A stretch of 64,000 nucleotides of DNA from Tetracladium setigerum (Eukaryota > Ascomycota > Leotiomycetes > Helotiales). The notes under the pieces were generated by a model. That model ran no database searches and was not told the origin of the DNA. It saw nothing but the letters and a program-made list of their open reading frames with translations. The first letter of the stretch is position 1; each line of letters opens with the position of its first letter. Made by a program: the position numbers and the translations under genes. Shown one piece after another: positions 33,871-45,114 of this stretch. The DNA lies in assembly GCA_031472005.1 (NCBI GenBank), contig PZJY01000001.1, forward strand, positions 2,728,001 to 2,792,000, read 5' to 3'.

Positions 33871-34744
33871 ATGTTGGTCAATCAAGGAATAGGTACCGCA
33901 ATCCCTCTAGACCGACCTCTTTGGCCTCGATCGACAAGTTTGTCCTCAGAGCTAATACCCATCATCAGCAATCGAAACAACCTCAAACCTCCTCGTACCT
34001 TACACATCCCAACATGTCCCAGCATACCATGAATGGATGAAGGATGCCGTATGTTCCAGCCTTTGCTGCACTCTTTTGTTCCATCCCCCAGAATCAAAAT
34101 CTGCCAATCTGACCCGGCATTCAGGAAATTCAAAAACTCACGGCCTCCGAACCACTTTCCCTCGAGGAAGAATATGCCATGCAAAAATCCTGGAGAACAG
34201 ACGCTGATAAATTAACATTCATCATTTGTGTTCCTTCACATCGCAACCAAGATGCCGGGAAGGAAAAAATGATCGGCGACGTTAACCTCTTTTTGTCTCC
34301 CCCGAAGACGACGACAATGATGGAATCTGCATTGGAGAAATAGAATTAATGATCGCTGAGCCCACTTTTCGACGTCAAGGCTACGGTCGGGGCGCTGTTT
34401 TGAGCTTCTTGGTATTTATCGAGAAAAATTTGCAAGAGATTGTGCAGGAATTCCGGTTTTGGGGTGAGAATGCCGATGGGAAGGTGGATGCGAAGGACGT
34501 GGGATTGATGTTGAGAGTTAAGATTGGAGGGGAGAATGAAAAAAGTATTGGGTTGTTTGAGAGTCTTGGGTTTGTGAGAGAAGGGGAGGGTGTTAATTAT
34601 TTTGGCGAATGCGAGTTGAGATTTGAGAGGATTTTGAGGATTGGTGATGTGGGCGAGGGTGGTATGGAGGGGCTAGCAAAGAAATTTGGGGTCGAGGGGT
34701 ACCGAGAGATGGACTACAAGGGCGAGATTGAGGAGGAAAGTTGA
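33871..34744 (+). CDS. NAT9: NAT9-like GNAT N-acetyltransferase, with one frameshift
   Basis: Exons 33871-33892, 33969-34048 and 34125-34744; about 240 aa after repair. Introns are 76 nt each, with a GCTAAT or CTGAC branch site. The splice joins MLVNQGIAIETTSNLLVPY, then HVPAYHEWMKDAEIQKLTASEPLSLEEEY, which is the N-terminal signature of NAT9-type acetyltransferases. Exon 3 goes on with MIGDVNLFL, GEIELMIAEPTFRRQGYGRGAV (acetyl-CoA binding R/Q-x-x-G-x-G/A loop) and ENEKSIGLFESLGF. The frame breaks within C5 at 34299-34303: upstream reads ..LFLSP, downstream reads EDDDNDGICIGEIEL, one base out. One extra C restores it. Substrate in fungi is unknown. If the break were real the acetyl-CoA site would be lost. 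Confidence 0.82.
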
Positions 34745-35796
34745 GCATGCATTGGTGTGGATGAGGGGTTTTGGATTGGTTGTGGATTGGTGTGATGTTT
34801 GTGTTCAGTCTCATAAGGTATTGTGGATTAGCTTTGACACTATATGAGAAAGCCTTGCTCGAAAAATAAAATGCATCTAATATGTGCTGTCCAACCTTTC
34901 AATTCCTTTGATTAGTTACGAGCGCTCTGTTATCTACCCTCCGCTGCAAGGTGAGTGTAGACTGAACCACTCTACATCAGGGGTCAATGCACCTCACTTC
35001 TACTCCATGAAATTCATTCTCCTCCTGGAGAGCGCTTAGTTGCTTCAATTATTGGATTCTGCTTCTTAAGTCTAATGTATTTATTTCTTCTGACGCCCTT
35101 CAACGTTCCACCGCAACTGACAGACACTCCACCTTTTTTCGTCAGTTCTGTTCCCAAGCACATCACTTGAATTCTAGGATTTGCTATCTTGGTTGAAGCA
35201 ACCAGAGTTCAGTGGTCGAAAGGGCGGTAAAATGTGTAAAAACATAGGACAATGAGACAGGTTGTCTCATAATGGAGGAAGTGAAGGCCTTCAACAACCA
35301 AAATACTGAACGCAAGAAGGTTGAACCAAATAGTCTAGACCGTTCGCACTTCTTCAAAATCCCACTCAAGTTACGTGACAAATTTTATGCTTACTTACCG
35401 AAATTAGGTACTTTGGTTCAATTCAAGTGAAGCGAGATTTTAAAAAAAGCGGTAAAACAAGTTCAAGAATAAATGAGAAGGAGGGAAACGTTTGGGAGGG
35501 AAAATACGTATTTCTATCATGGAGAAATCACTGTTTCGCCTGAGCAAACTAGCCCAGGTTTCTGATCAATCATTCTTAGCATCATTGCAATGAATTTTTA
35601 GCCTTATACCCTTACAAGATGAAGCGAAGAGAGCGAACAGAGAGGGAAGCGATGAAGGATACATGTCACATGATCACCTAATGGACACTTTACGCGGTTC
35701 TTGGCAAGTCGCGAGGATCGTGGAAAAGCGCGTCTTCCCCATCCTCAAATTGTGTCTCCCAATTTTGTTCTCGACAGCAAAACTGCGCACAACGCA
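34745..35796. other. intergenic region
   Basis: Spacer between two plus-strand genes. No gene is convincing; a 65-codon minus frame at 35184-35381 is featureless. The final part is the promoter of the polymerase-delta gene. Confidence 0.5.
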
Positions 35797-37490
35797 ATGT
35801 CATCACTGGAACCAAAGGGCAGTTTGCTGCGCAAACTTTCGTAACACATCTTTTCTCCGGGAATCCCTCACAAGCTAACATTAATCTCCAGAGATCAAAA
35901 TTATGCCCCTCTCGAACGGCTACCCTCAAGCTACAAACCTCTCTCCACCTATGCGCTGGACAAGGAAAAGCAATACCAACAACAATATGGGGACATGTAT
36001 TTCCTGCGCCTCACAAAGCTGAAGCCTTTTGTGGAAAGTATTGCTGCTGAGGCATGGGAGGGATTTCAAATTGGTGGAGAGACGGTAAGCCAGGTTGAAA
36101 GGGTGCTGGATGTGAGACAAGGAAACTTGTGCTGGGTTGCGGGGACAATTTATATGGATATGCCCCTGAAGCCGAATATTCTGGATGATATCTCGAAGGA
36201 CGTGAGTGAACTCTCAGTCTTGGAAGGCTACGTGGAAGGATGCTAACGCGGAGGTTTAGCATTGGATTTCGGCCCCACCACAAAGACAAAAATACCTCTC
36301 TCCTGATGGAGGCGATATCACAATGTTGGAAGACGAATCTGGAAGGTTGCGATTGATTGGCTCGCCGTTGATAAACGAAATGCTGGTTACAGGCTGCATT
36401 GTTGCTGTAATGGGGACGGAGAATGCGAATGGGGATTTTGAGGTGGTAGATTTGAAAGTTCCAGACCTACCGCCGCAGCCGGAAAGGTGGCATGCCAACG
36501 AAACTGCGACGAATGAAAAATCAAGAAAGAAATTGAAGCTGGATGACGCGGACGAGGACATGGATAAGCCAGAACCGGCGAGTGGAAAGAAGATCGCAAT
36601 TGTCTCAGGACTTGAGTTTTCAGGAACGGAGGCGGATCGCATGTTGGAGATCAACTTGTTGACGGAGTACTTGCTGGGAGAGGCTCTTGATCCAGGTGCA
36701 CAAGAAACCGTTTCCCAGATCACTCGTCTTGTCATTGCTGGAAATTCGATAGCACCAGAAAGTGATGGTGCGTCCCACGATACTATTGGCAACACTAGAA
36801 AGGCAGCACACAAAAAATACGGATATGATAGTAGCGCCTACAATCCAGCGCCAACGGCCCATCTCGATGATTTCCTCGTAACCATATTGCCCAGCATGCC
36901 CATCACCCTGATACCAGGCTATAACGACCCCGCCAATGTCAGTCTTCCACAGCAGCCTATTCACAATGCCATGTTCCCACAAGCCAGAGCATACAGTGCT
37001 ATGCCAGCTACAGTGGGCCAGGAAGCCCAGCCAGGTTGGTTTGATACAGTCACCAATCCATGGGAGGGAGAAATTGAAGGCTGGAAGGTGTTGGGGACTG
37101 GTGGCCAGAATGTGGATGATGTATTCAAGTATGTGGAGAGTGAAGATCGTCTTAGCATGCTGGAGGCTATGTGTCGATGGCGAGTTTGCGCTCCCACTGC
37201 GCCGGATACTCTTTGTAAGCCTCCTTCTTTTGCAAACTGGAGTTCATAACTGATAACAAACTTTCACAGGGAGCTACCCATTCCAAGAGGATGATCCTTT
37301 CGTAATGAATACCTGCCCACACGTTTTCTTCGTCGGCTCGCAACCGAAATTTGATACTGCGGAGATTGAGGGGCCGAATGGCCAAACTGTGAGATTGATT
37401 GCTGTGCCGAAGTTTTCGGAGACGGGCGAAATTGTGTTGTTGGATTCGGAGACGTTAGAAGTTGAGGTTGTGAGGTTTAAAGTCTCGTGA
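35797..37490 (+). CDS. POL31: DNA polymerase delta small (B) subunit
   Basis: Exons 35797-35840, 35892-36201, 36260-37214 and 37270-37490; 509 aa, introns 51-58 nt. The N-terminus after splicing is MSSLEPKGSLLRKLSDQNY. YGDMYFLRLTKLKP and the OB-fold region (GNLCWVAGTIYMDMPLKPNIL) follow. The inactive calcineurin-like phosphoesterase fold of B subunits begins at KKIAIVSGLEFSG and includes VTILPSMPITLIPGYNDPANVSLPQQP and MFPQA. The C-terminus has CPHVFFVGSQPKFDT, a near-invariant block of this family. The product bridges the catalytic subunit and the Pol32-type subunit of the replicative polymerase in the nucleus. An acidic, Lys-rich loop (about residues 235-260) separates the OB and phosphoesterase parts. 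All splice phases agree. Confidence 0.95.
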
Positions 37491-38348
37491 TAAAATCAAA
37501 CCATCGGGAGGAAAGATTGCTAGAATATGGATGACGGCCAGGAGCACGTTTCTTTGATTTGACTATCTGTCTCATCTCGAGGTAATGCCATTAAATATAA
37601 TCTAAACTCGCTTCCATGCCACCACTGTGAAACCCCAATTTGGCGGACCTCAATGCATGTCATAAGTCATCCGATGGTCCCTGTTTTCTCACTTAAAATC
37701 TAGGTGCTCTTTTGGAACTCATACCGAGAAATAAACTATTCATCTCTATCGCTATTGTGTAGAATTACTTGGCACTACTAATTCAAGCGAGATTATCTCA
37801 ATTTCCCCCTTTGAACCACTTCAAAAGTCACGATGAACACACGGCGAAATTGTGCCAAGCCCAGTTCTGGGTGAATAGAAAGTCCGTATTAATTATTAGT
37901 TATAAATTTCTAGTCTAACGCTCGCATAATCTAGATTTGTGCTATGCTACTAATCTCTCATTATCAAGAATCAGCACGAGCCTAGAGACATTATTCTCGC
38001 TCAGGCACCGGCATTCCTTCAGTATCATGACTCTCCGCCAAATGGTCATTACCGGTAAGCTGGGTATCTGTCATTGAATGTTGTACAGGAATCAAAAGGG
38101 GGGAAATATACCAAAAACAAAAACGAGAAGAAATGAAGGGCAAAAAAGGGCAGATGCACGCGTACCCTGATGTCTCTGAAGATAGACCCTCACATCTGGG
38201 ACGTTATGTCCACTGATTATGTCGCTATTTCCAGTCTTCGTGTCCGGAAGACACTTCATTCTGACCAGAAATCAATACATCGTCCACCTCCGAAACGCTC
38301 CTCATCATCGTTGTCGTCAGCTAGTGGTAGAGAGTCGTCAATGGGAGT
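37491..38348. other. convergent intergenic region
   Basis: 3' flanks of POL31 (+) and the RING gene (-) meet here. No gene or repeat is seen; frames at 38170-38503 (+) are antisense to the RING gene's end. Confidence 0.55.
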
Positions 38349-39924
38349 TCATAGAATATCAACATCCATTCTGTCACTATTTCCTTCATCCTCGACGTTG
38401 TAATTCTCATCAATCTCCATCTGTCTTGCAGGGAGTCGTAGAGCAGACACGCCTCGAGGGGGCGAAGGGTCTGCTTCCCCATCATCCTCGTCAGTCAGAC
38501 TGACATCGGACTCATATCCTACGTTCTCGAAGTTGAGGCCGAGGTTACTTTCAACTTCGACTTGTGAATTGTAGTGTCCAAATTCTTGGATTATTTCAAG
38601 GTCATCTGCATATAACCTTACATCGGGCCCTTTCAAAGAGCCCCGGCACAGAGGACAGGTGATATCGGGATGTCCAACGTTAATCCACTATACCAGAAAA
38701 TACAAATTAGTAAATGTACATTATAGTAAGCAGGGCAGAGGAAGTGACCTACCGTTTGGATACAGTGCAGGCCCATAATATGCCCACAGCGCGTTCTGAT
38801 CGGATGAACGCAACAGAGTTTTGATTCTTCCTCCTCCATTAGTGTGTCCAACTCCGTGCTAACAGTCATTAAAGCCCTCTGGACCGCCATGACACTCCCC
38901 GCGAACCTGTGTTGATCACTCTGCAGGAACCGAATTTGGCTGCCTGTGGTCAAAGTTCGGATGAGCAGTGACTGCTCGGCTCTCACGCCCGCTCTCAAGG
39001 CCGATCTCTTTTCTCTGTCTTCCTGTGGGCGGAAACTTGACGCCAAACTCTTTGAACCAACTTGATTGCTGATTAAATCAAAGAGACGTGCAGGCACGGT
39101 CTTCATCGGCTCCTCCAAACAGATCACACATCTTTCATATTCGGTCGCGCACAACTCTTCTACCGCGACATGCTCGAGTTCAATATCGTATAAATTCTTT
39201 ATACGATCGAGTGACGAATTGGTTGCCTCCAATAGCTTCTTTTCAGATGCAGCCTTTTCATACAGCTGCCTGAGAGTATCGAAACACTCTTCCTTCTGTC
39301 GTTGAAGGACGGGTGTGAGGGATTCAGAAAGAGTGCGAAAGTTCTTATTCTTCGTGGATTGGTAGGCAAGATTGGCGGGATAGGTGTAAGTAGTGGGCAA
39401 CCATCTGTGACCTGACGGTTGGTTTCGAGTCTCGGCGTCAAAATCCTTAGAGTAGAGGTTCTCCAGGGTACAGAGGGAGAGAGGAGCCTCGAGGTTGCCC
39501 ATAATTATGGTGGCGAAGAAGTCACTGTTAGGACCTCCCCGAAGAATGAAATACCCGCTGTTATTAAAATTAGTATATTGCTGCAGTATTTTTGGAAAGT
39601 GTTTGTAATAAATACAGACGAATATGACTTACTGAAGAGCAGCGGCAAGCAGGATATGTGGTGGGAGAGTCATCAGTGACTCCTGGTGAAGCTTGCGGCA
39701 TATTGCGATCCTACAAGTTCGGAAGTCAGAATGTACTGAGTTATAGTAGCAATTGAGAGGGTGAAGTGTATCAAGACGAGTAGTGGATTGTAGAGAAACA
39801 CTTACCAGTGAATCAATGACTCCGGGTTCCAGAGCGGAGCCAAGACATTCCAGCAAAGGTTGCATTTCGCAACGTACAGTCTTTGTTCCTCGGTGACGGG
39901 CCTCGTAAAACTGAAAGTAACCAT
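38349..39924 (-). CDS. RING-finger protein with a split zinc-binding module
   Basis: Reads as complement(join(38349..38687, 38753..39557, 39633..39710, 39806..39924)), 446 aa. All four exons join in phase with donors GTAAGT, GTAAGT and GTAGGT. The N-terminal exons give MVTFSFTRPVTEEQRL, a CNLCW pair and ILRGGPNSDF. A helical region with a Glu/Lys-rich coiled-coil-like stretch (about residues 145-200) precedes CVIC (C209, C212). About 110 residues later come CGH (C323, H325), C331, W335 and CPLC (C345, C348). Together these resemble a RING, with Gly at the fifth ligand position (CGHIMGLHC), as in many fungal RINGs, but with an unusually long insertion after the first CxxC. The tail is acidic. 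E3 ubiquitin ligase activity is an inference. It is convergent with POL31. Confidence 0.75.
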
Positions 39925-41415
39925 TTTGATAAATGACAGCGGTTTACTGTATGACAAGACAAGGGGTGTTTTCAAGGTGAAGGAAGGAGATTCGATCTTG
40001 CCAAGTGAAGTGAACAGTGACGTGCGGGCCAGTGTGGAGTACTTAGATGTATGCGGTGTTGAGCGTACAGTTTTCAATGACAATGGGAAGAGTTAACAAG
40101 AGAGAGAAGAGAGGTGTTAAAAGTGCAGATGGGGAATGAAGAGCGGTGCTGCTACCAGAAGCTAAGTCCAGACGGATAACCGTTGGCGCTTCTTGCTAGG
40201 GCGATGAAGATACAACCGGTTCTTCGTTAGCGGCGGATGTAACCCAAAAATCAGAACTCAAACTCACACAAGCAGCGATGGGATAAATCATAATTGGTGT
40301 TATTCACCATGTCAAGTAAGGCTAGGACCTACTACAGTGAGTCAACAAACCATCGTCCCATTCACCCTCGAGAGCAAATCATGAGGCTGATTCTACGGAG
40401 ATTCAATCTCAACTCTTGTAGTGATAGGATTGCATCAGAAGATGTTGGAGTTGAAACTGAATACCGAAGCCATGGCATCCCCAAATCAACTCTTTCCGCA
40501 AGACTCGCTTAAGCTCATGAGAGCATTCGATAACACCTAGTCTACGTAGCAGCACCACTTAGCTTTCATTCAGCTAAACCAAAATGGCAAGGTTGATATA
40601 TTAGCTTCTGAGATGCCGCTAGCTAAAATCAGCTTGTGTAGTGAGAAGGCTAGCAACAAACGCCGTGTCGTCGTTTCGTTGACGTGCAGTTTAACTCTTG
40701 GCGCGAAGGTTCCTGATTCCCCAGTTTCTCGAGTCTACGCCGATTATGCAAAAAACGCCTAGCCTTTGATAAATCTAGACCCGTTTGTAGTCCGCCAAAC
40801 TGGACCCTTTCTCACAGTTTGGGTATCAAATATTATTAGCGTGGTGCTTTTCTATTTTTGGTCTTAGTGGCCACTGTTGGACTATGCTCGAAGTTGGGCA
40901 TTTTGAACGGCTCACTTCGCAGGAGCACTCTTGCAACCGGCTTCATCTCATTCAATGTTATGTCAATCTCTGTCGAAAATCTTCACAAACTACTTGGTAG
41001 AGACATAAACACCGATACATGATTTACCTCGTGCGAGAGTGTTTCCATTTCGCGTAGAAACGATGCTTCGTAAAGTTTGAATCAAACAAGCATAAAGGGC
41101 TGTCATGTTCCGTAAAAAAAACCAAAAACAATGCTAAGAAAATCTAGCACTTGATACGAAATAAACACTTAGTTTACAAAGTACTAACTAGATTCATAAG
41201 CATATCGATACAGCGTGCCTGTTCCAATGGGATATACAATACTCAACAATACGAGTCACATGATGTTGCTGACGCCAAGTGTGTCATTATTTAGCGTAAA
41301 ACCGCTCCCCGCGGTGGTTGTCCTTTCGACATACACTTCTTGACTCACCGGGCTCTCCCAAACACACACGATTTCTGTTATTAATCTTTAATTTTTATTA
41401 AATAGCCTCGGCATA
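39925..41415. other. divergent intergenic region
   Basis: Promoters of the RING gene (-) and the bZIP gene (+). An open frame at 40294-40512 (+) ends with RSHGIPKSTLSARLA, which faintly resembles the recognition helix of psq/CENP-B-type transposase HTH domains, but nothing else supports a transposon. The rest is AT-rich and featureless. Confidence 0.45.
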
Positions 41416-42256
41416 ATGGAATCCGTGTGGAAACCCTATCTCAAGTCCACTGATGATGACTGGACCAAGGTTTCGGACGGGGCGGAAAGAAGGAGAATCC
41501 AGAATCGACTCAGTCAACGAGCGAAGAGTATGCCTCCTTTTGGAAATGATGGCCATACACCTATGCTGACTAGTGTATTCTCCAGGACTGAAAAAAGCCC
41601 AAATGAAAAAGAAGGATGCCACGGACAGGGCAGCACAATCATCAACGCAACCAGCACCAGTGGAGATGGCTGAAGACATTCCTATTCTGTCCACTGACAT
41701 GACACTGGCATCCCAATCAGCAGACGACTTGAATCTGTCGAATTCTTCGGGGGCTTTTTGTAACTCCAATTTCTATACGCTTGATCTGGCCGTTCCGGCC
41801 GCAGACAGCCACTTCCTTATACTTCAACCCCTGAGAGCTTTCGAGGCTCTTGGTCGAATCGTTGTGATATTAAATCTTCCGTGCTCATATATACCAAAAG
41901 TATACGACAAAACTCCTCCTGGTATTCCGACGAGTTTGATACCAACTCAAGAACAATGTTTGATTCCTCACCTGATGTACATTGACATTTTGCCATGGCC
42001 GAGTCTACGTGCCAACATCCTACGAAGAATATCTACGATTAATCAGGATGAGTTTACCGCAGATCTTCAAAGAGATCACTTGAAGGTATGGGGCTCAACT
42101 CCGTGGGACCCCATGGGCTGGGAGGTATCAGAGGAGTTTTTGTGCAAGTGGTTTTTTCTTTTGGATAGGACGGTCTTACAATCAACGAATTTCTGGAGGG
42201 GGCAACGAGGTGAACTGCCTCTTTCCTTTCCCAGTAATTGGGACGGTCTTGCGTAG
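41416..42256 (+). CDS. bZIP-type DUF3425 transcription factor
   Basis: Exons 41416-41527 and 41586-42256; 260 aa. The 58-nt intron lies inside the basic region; splicing gives ERRRIQNRLSQRAKRLKKAQMKKK. N30 and R38 provide the N-x7-R signature of bZIP basic regions, but no regular leucine zipper follows. After a polar linker the DUF3425 domain starts at about residue 95. It includes HFLILQPLRAFEALGRIVVIL, QCLIPHLMYIDILPWPSLRANIL and a Trp-rich segment WGSTPWDPMGWEVSEEFLCKWFFLLD. This two-part layout defines a large ascomycete regulator family that often sits beside metabolic genes. An SDR oxidoreductase starts 442 bases downstream on the same strand and might be a target; that is inference. 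Confidence 0.9.
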
Positions 42257-42697
42257 AGAGGCGCCATCAGAATACCAGAATTAGCGCGAAGTACGACAAT
42301 CTCTCATTTTCGCGCTTTTAACTTCGAAGTAAGCGCTAGGAGGAATTACCCAGAAGCAAAGCGATCAGGACGCTTTGTTTCTTCTGGAATCAAGGGAACT
42401 TCATCCAGTACTTGATCTAGAGTCAAAAATTCGAGAATGAGGTGCGCCAAGTCCATCCCGTTCTACACACTAGTGGACTTTCGTGGAACAGGACCCTAGG
42501 ATACAGTATGCAGTCTGACCGATAGCCAAGTTCGATCCCCACAATGTACTGTACCCCCTGCCGTCAACATCTCAGGTCCGACAGTACTACCAGTGCATTG
42601 TCCATTCCTCTCGCCATCTGGGACGTATACTTAAGGTTCTTCTTGCCTTCTCTGTCACGTTCGTTTCAACAACTCATCCTCCACTACTCTATCGATC
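42257..42697. promoter_or_regulatory. spacer upstream of the SDR gene
   Basis: 441 bases between the bZIP stop and the SDR start. CT-rich before the start codon; no distinct regulatory site identified. Confidence 0.5.
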
Positions 42698-43675
42698 ATG
42701 GCTTTCTATGCGTTCACAACCCAACTCTTTCCCCCTTCACCCCAACACACGGAAGAAGATTATCCCAACCAAAAAGGAAAGGTCTTTATTGTCACTGGAA
42801 GCAACACGGGCATTGGTTATGCACTTGCCAAGATACTCTATTTAAAACAAGCTCGTGTCTATATAGCCACTCGCACAGAATCCAAGGCTCGTGCCGCGAT
42901 CAAAGAACTCGAATCAATCCCAACTAGTACACCCGGCGAATTGCGCTACCTTCATCTCGATCTCGCAAACTTGTCAACAATAAAGGCAGCGGCAGAGGAA
43001 TTCCAACGACAAGAAACAGAACTACATGTTCTGTGGAACAATGCTGGGATTGGCTTGGTTCCCCAAGCTCTTACCCCGGAAGGTCACGATCTTTATATCG
43101 CCACGATGTGCCTTGGTCCATACCTCTTCACCCAGCTTTTACTCCCACAGTTGCGTCGTGCAGCCGCAAATTCACCTGCTGCCTCTGTCAGAGTTCTGTG
43201 GACAGGCTCTAGATTGATGGATGAGAATGCGCCTATTGGCGGTTTGGTCCTGGCCGAGTGCACCAACCCAGTCCCAAATCAAATGCAACGAAGCTATGCG
43301 TCTTCCAAAGCAGGCAACTACTTTCTTGGCTCTGTCTTCGCAGACAAGCTTAAAGGCGATGGAATTGTCTCAATCACCTTGAATCCAGGCAATTTACGAA
43401 CGCAAACATATGACAAACTTCCCAAGTTGGTCTTATGGTCTCTGTCTTTTCTCCTCTCCGACCCCAAATTTGGTGCGTACACTGGATTGTGGGCTGGCCT
43501 AGCGAAGGAGATAACTATGGAGGATACAGGGCGTTACGCTATACCATGGGGTAGATGGCATCCAAAAATGAGACAGGATCTCCTAGATGCCGTCAAGAGC
43601 AAAGAAGAAGGCGGAACTGGGGGCGCCCTTGAGTTTTGGGATTGGTGTGAGGCCGAGACGAAAAGGTTTCGCTGA
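42698..43675 (+). CDS. short-chain dehydrogenase/reductase
   Basis: Intronless, 325 aa. Classical SDR features are all present. The cofactor motif TGSNTGIG is at residues 33-40. R58-type basic residues in the RTESKAR segment suggest NADP(H) preference. DLANL follows, then NNAG at 114-117 and the catalytic Tyr/Lys in YASSK (Y200, K204). The family resembles fungal WWOX/retinol-dehydrogenase-like SDRs, acting on small lipophilic or secondary-metabolite alcohols and ketones. The substrate is unknown. It follows a DUF3425 bZIP gene in the same orientation. No secretion or membrane signal is evident. The start at 42698 sits directly before a conserved-length N-terminus. Confidence 0.92.
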   Translation: MAFYAFTTQLFPPSPQHTEEDYPNQKGKVFIVTGSNTGIGYALAKILYLKQARVYIATRTESKARAAIKELESIPTSTPGELRYLHLDLANLSTIKAAAEEFQRQETELHVLWNNAGIGLVPQALTPEGHDLYIATMCLGPYLFTQLLLPQLRRAAANSPAASVRVLWTGSRLMDENAPIGGLVLAECTNPVPNQMQRSYASSKAGNYFLGSVFADKLKGDGIVSITLNPGNLRTQTYDKLPKLVLWSLSFLLSDPKFGAYTGLWAGLAKEITMEDTGRYAIPWGRWHPKMRQDLLDAVKSKEEGGTGGALEFWDWCEAETKRFR

Positions 43676-44142
43676 GATTCTTGGGTTCGACCGGCTGCAT
43701 TTTGGATATATGGAATTTCACAGAAGTAGGTAAACATTAGGGGTTATGGTTATGGTGTTGGAATCAATATGAATGAAGGGGGACATTATCCAATCTCTCC
43801 TGTGGGGAATGATTCTGAATATTCCAGCTTTAGCTTCGAGGTGACAGCTTTAGTCGTATTCAGCGAAACTTTATACATCTTCGAAGTTCTATAATTGCTA
43901 CGCACGAGGTCATGATGTGTAGTATTGCTTTATGGCCCACGTTCTAACTAAAATTTCGATCTTCCGAAGTGTTCATCCAAATACCCGCCATTCACTAGGT
44001 AGCAGCCTAAGGTAGGTAGGTAGAGTGTGATTATTTCCCAAGCTTGCCTGTATCCTTCCCATTTCACTTTTACTTTCACTCCCGACAAGAGACGCGTGTA
44101 GGTACCTGAGGTCTCTGTCTCGCGTCACGTCAACTCTGACTT
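43676..44142. other. intergenic region
   Basis: Spacer with GGTAGGTAGGTAG at about 44010-44022 and GTAGGTACCTGAGG near 44098; no gene seen. Confidence 0.5.
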
Positions 44143-45114
44143 ATGTCCCCGACAGTTTGGCCCAACGATCTCCCAGTCCAACACCCCCTCAACAACAACC
44201 TCGAACCATCTTTCCAAGCGTTGATCAAATATGGCATGCATCATGAAACCTTTCATCGAGTCTACCAGCATCTCAACTCTCCCCGACAGAGCTATAGCCA
44301 ACGCCTTTCAACCAGTTGATCTCGAAAAGATGTGTTCAGCAACAATTGTTTATCTGACCAACCAGCCCAACGTCCGGGAGTTCACACGCTTTTCCCTCCT
44401 TCCACTTGGTTTGTCTCCCTTCCTCACGCGTGATTGATAGCAGCTTATGAAACGATAGAATTGCAACAGATGGTATGGAGATCCTCGATTCCTTCATTCG
44501 AATTGGTCAAATTTGTTGCTCAACCCTCCCAAGTGGGACGTGTCCAATGCTCCGTAGAGTCGGTAGCTGCTCCTCTCCTTCAAGTCTGCCATTTGTCAAG
44601 GAACGTTACCATCGATTGCAACCAGTTCAAGCATGTGTTCCAAAGACGTAAGAAGGGTCAGATCTTATCCCCAACTGAGGACTCGTTCAAAGATGGAAGG
44701 GCGACTAAGGTACTTTGGGAAAGATACAGCCTCGCCTTTCTGGATTGCTTACTCTATCAGCCGAGCATGTATCGTGGTCGCTACTTCCTCGTATCGATGT
44801 GTTCTACCATGCCCTTAAAGGCAAGCTTGAACAACGATACTTTCGAGGTCAAGGATCTCAACACTGGCGACAAGTCAAACCACAAGGTGTTTGTTGTTGG
44901 CCCGCCTTTCAAGTCAACTGATCCGAAGAAAGATTTCCTCTACGGCGTCTTCTGTAGAGTGATCAATCATTTGAAGCCGGTTTACCGATCGCAAAAGTAT
45001 GTGTGGGCGTATCCCACCATAAGCGCGATTACTGAGGAGGAGTCATTGGAGCAAATGCAACAAGGGAGTCTTGGACAAGCAGCGGGTTTACCACTTCCAT
45101 CAAGCCCCGGATGA
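44143..45114 (+). pseudogene. hypothetical gene, frame broken or wrongly modelled
   Basis: Coding-like sequence is spread over two frames. From an ATG at 44143 one frame reads about 60 codons with sensible composition (for example PSFQALIKYGMHHETFHRVYQHL) and then stops. The next frame carries PVDLEKMCSATIVYLTNQPN up to about 44400. A third stretch (44470-45114) contains KVFVVGPPFKSTDPKKDFLYGVFCRVINHLKPVYRS and ends at TGA. A possible intron GTTTGT..CAACAG lies at 44411-44469, but it does not reconcile all frames. I do not recognise a family. It could be a decayed gene, or a gene with uncorrected indels like four others here. Confidence 0.35.
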
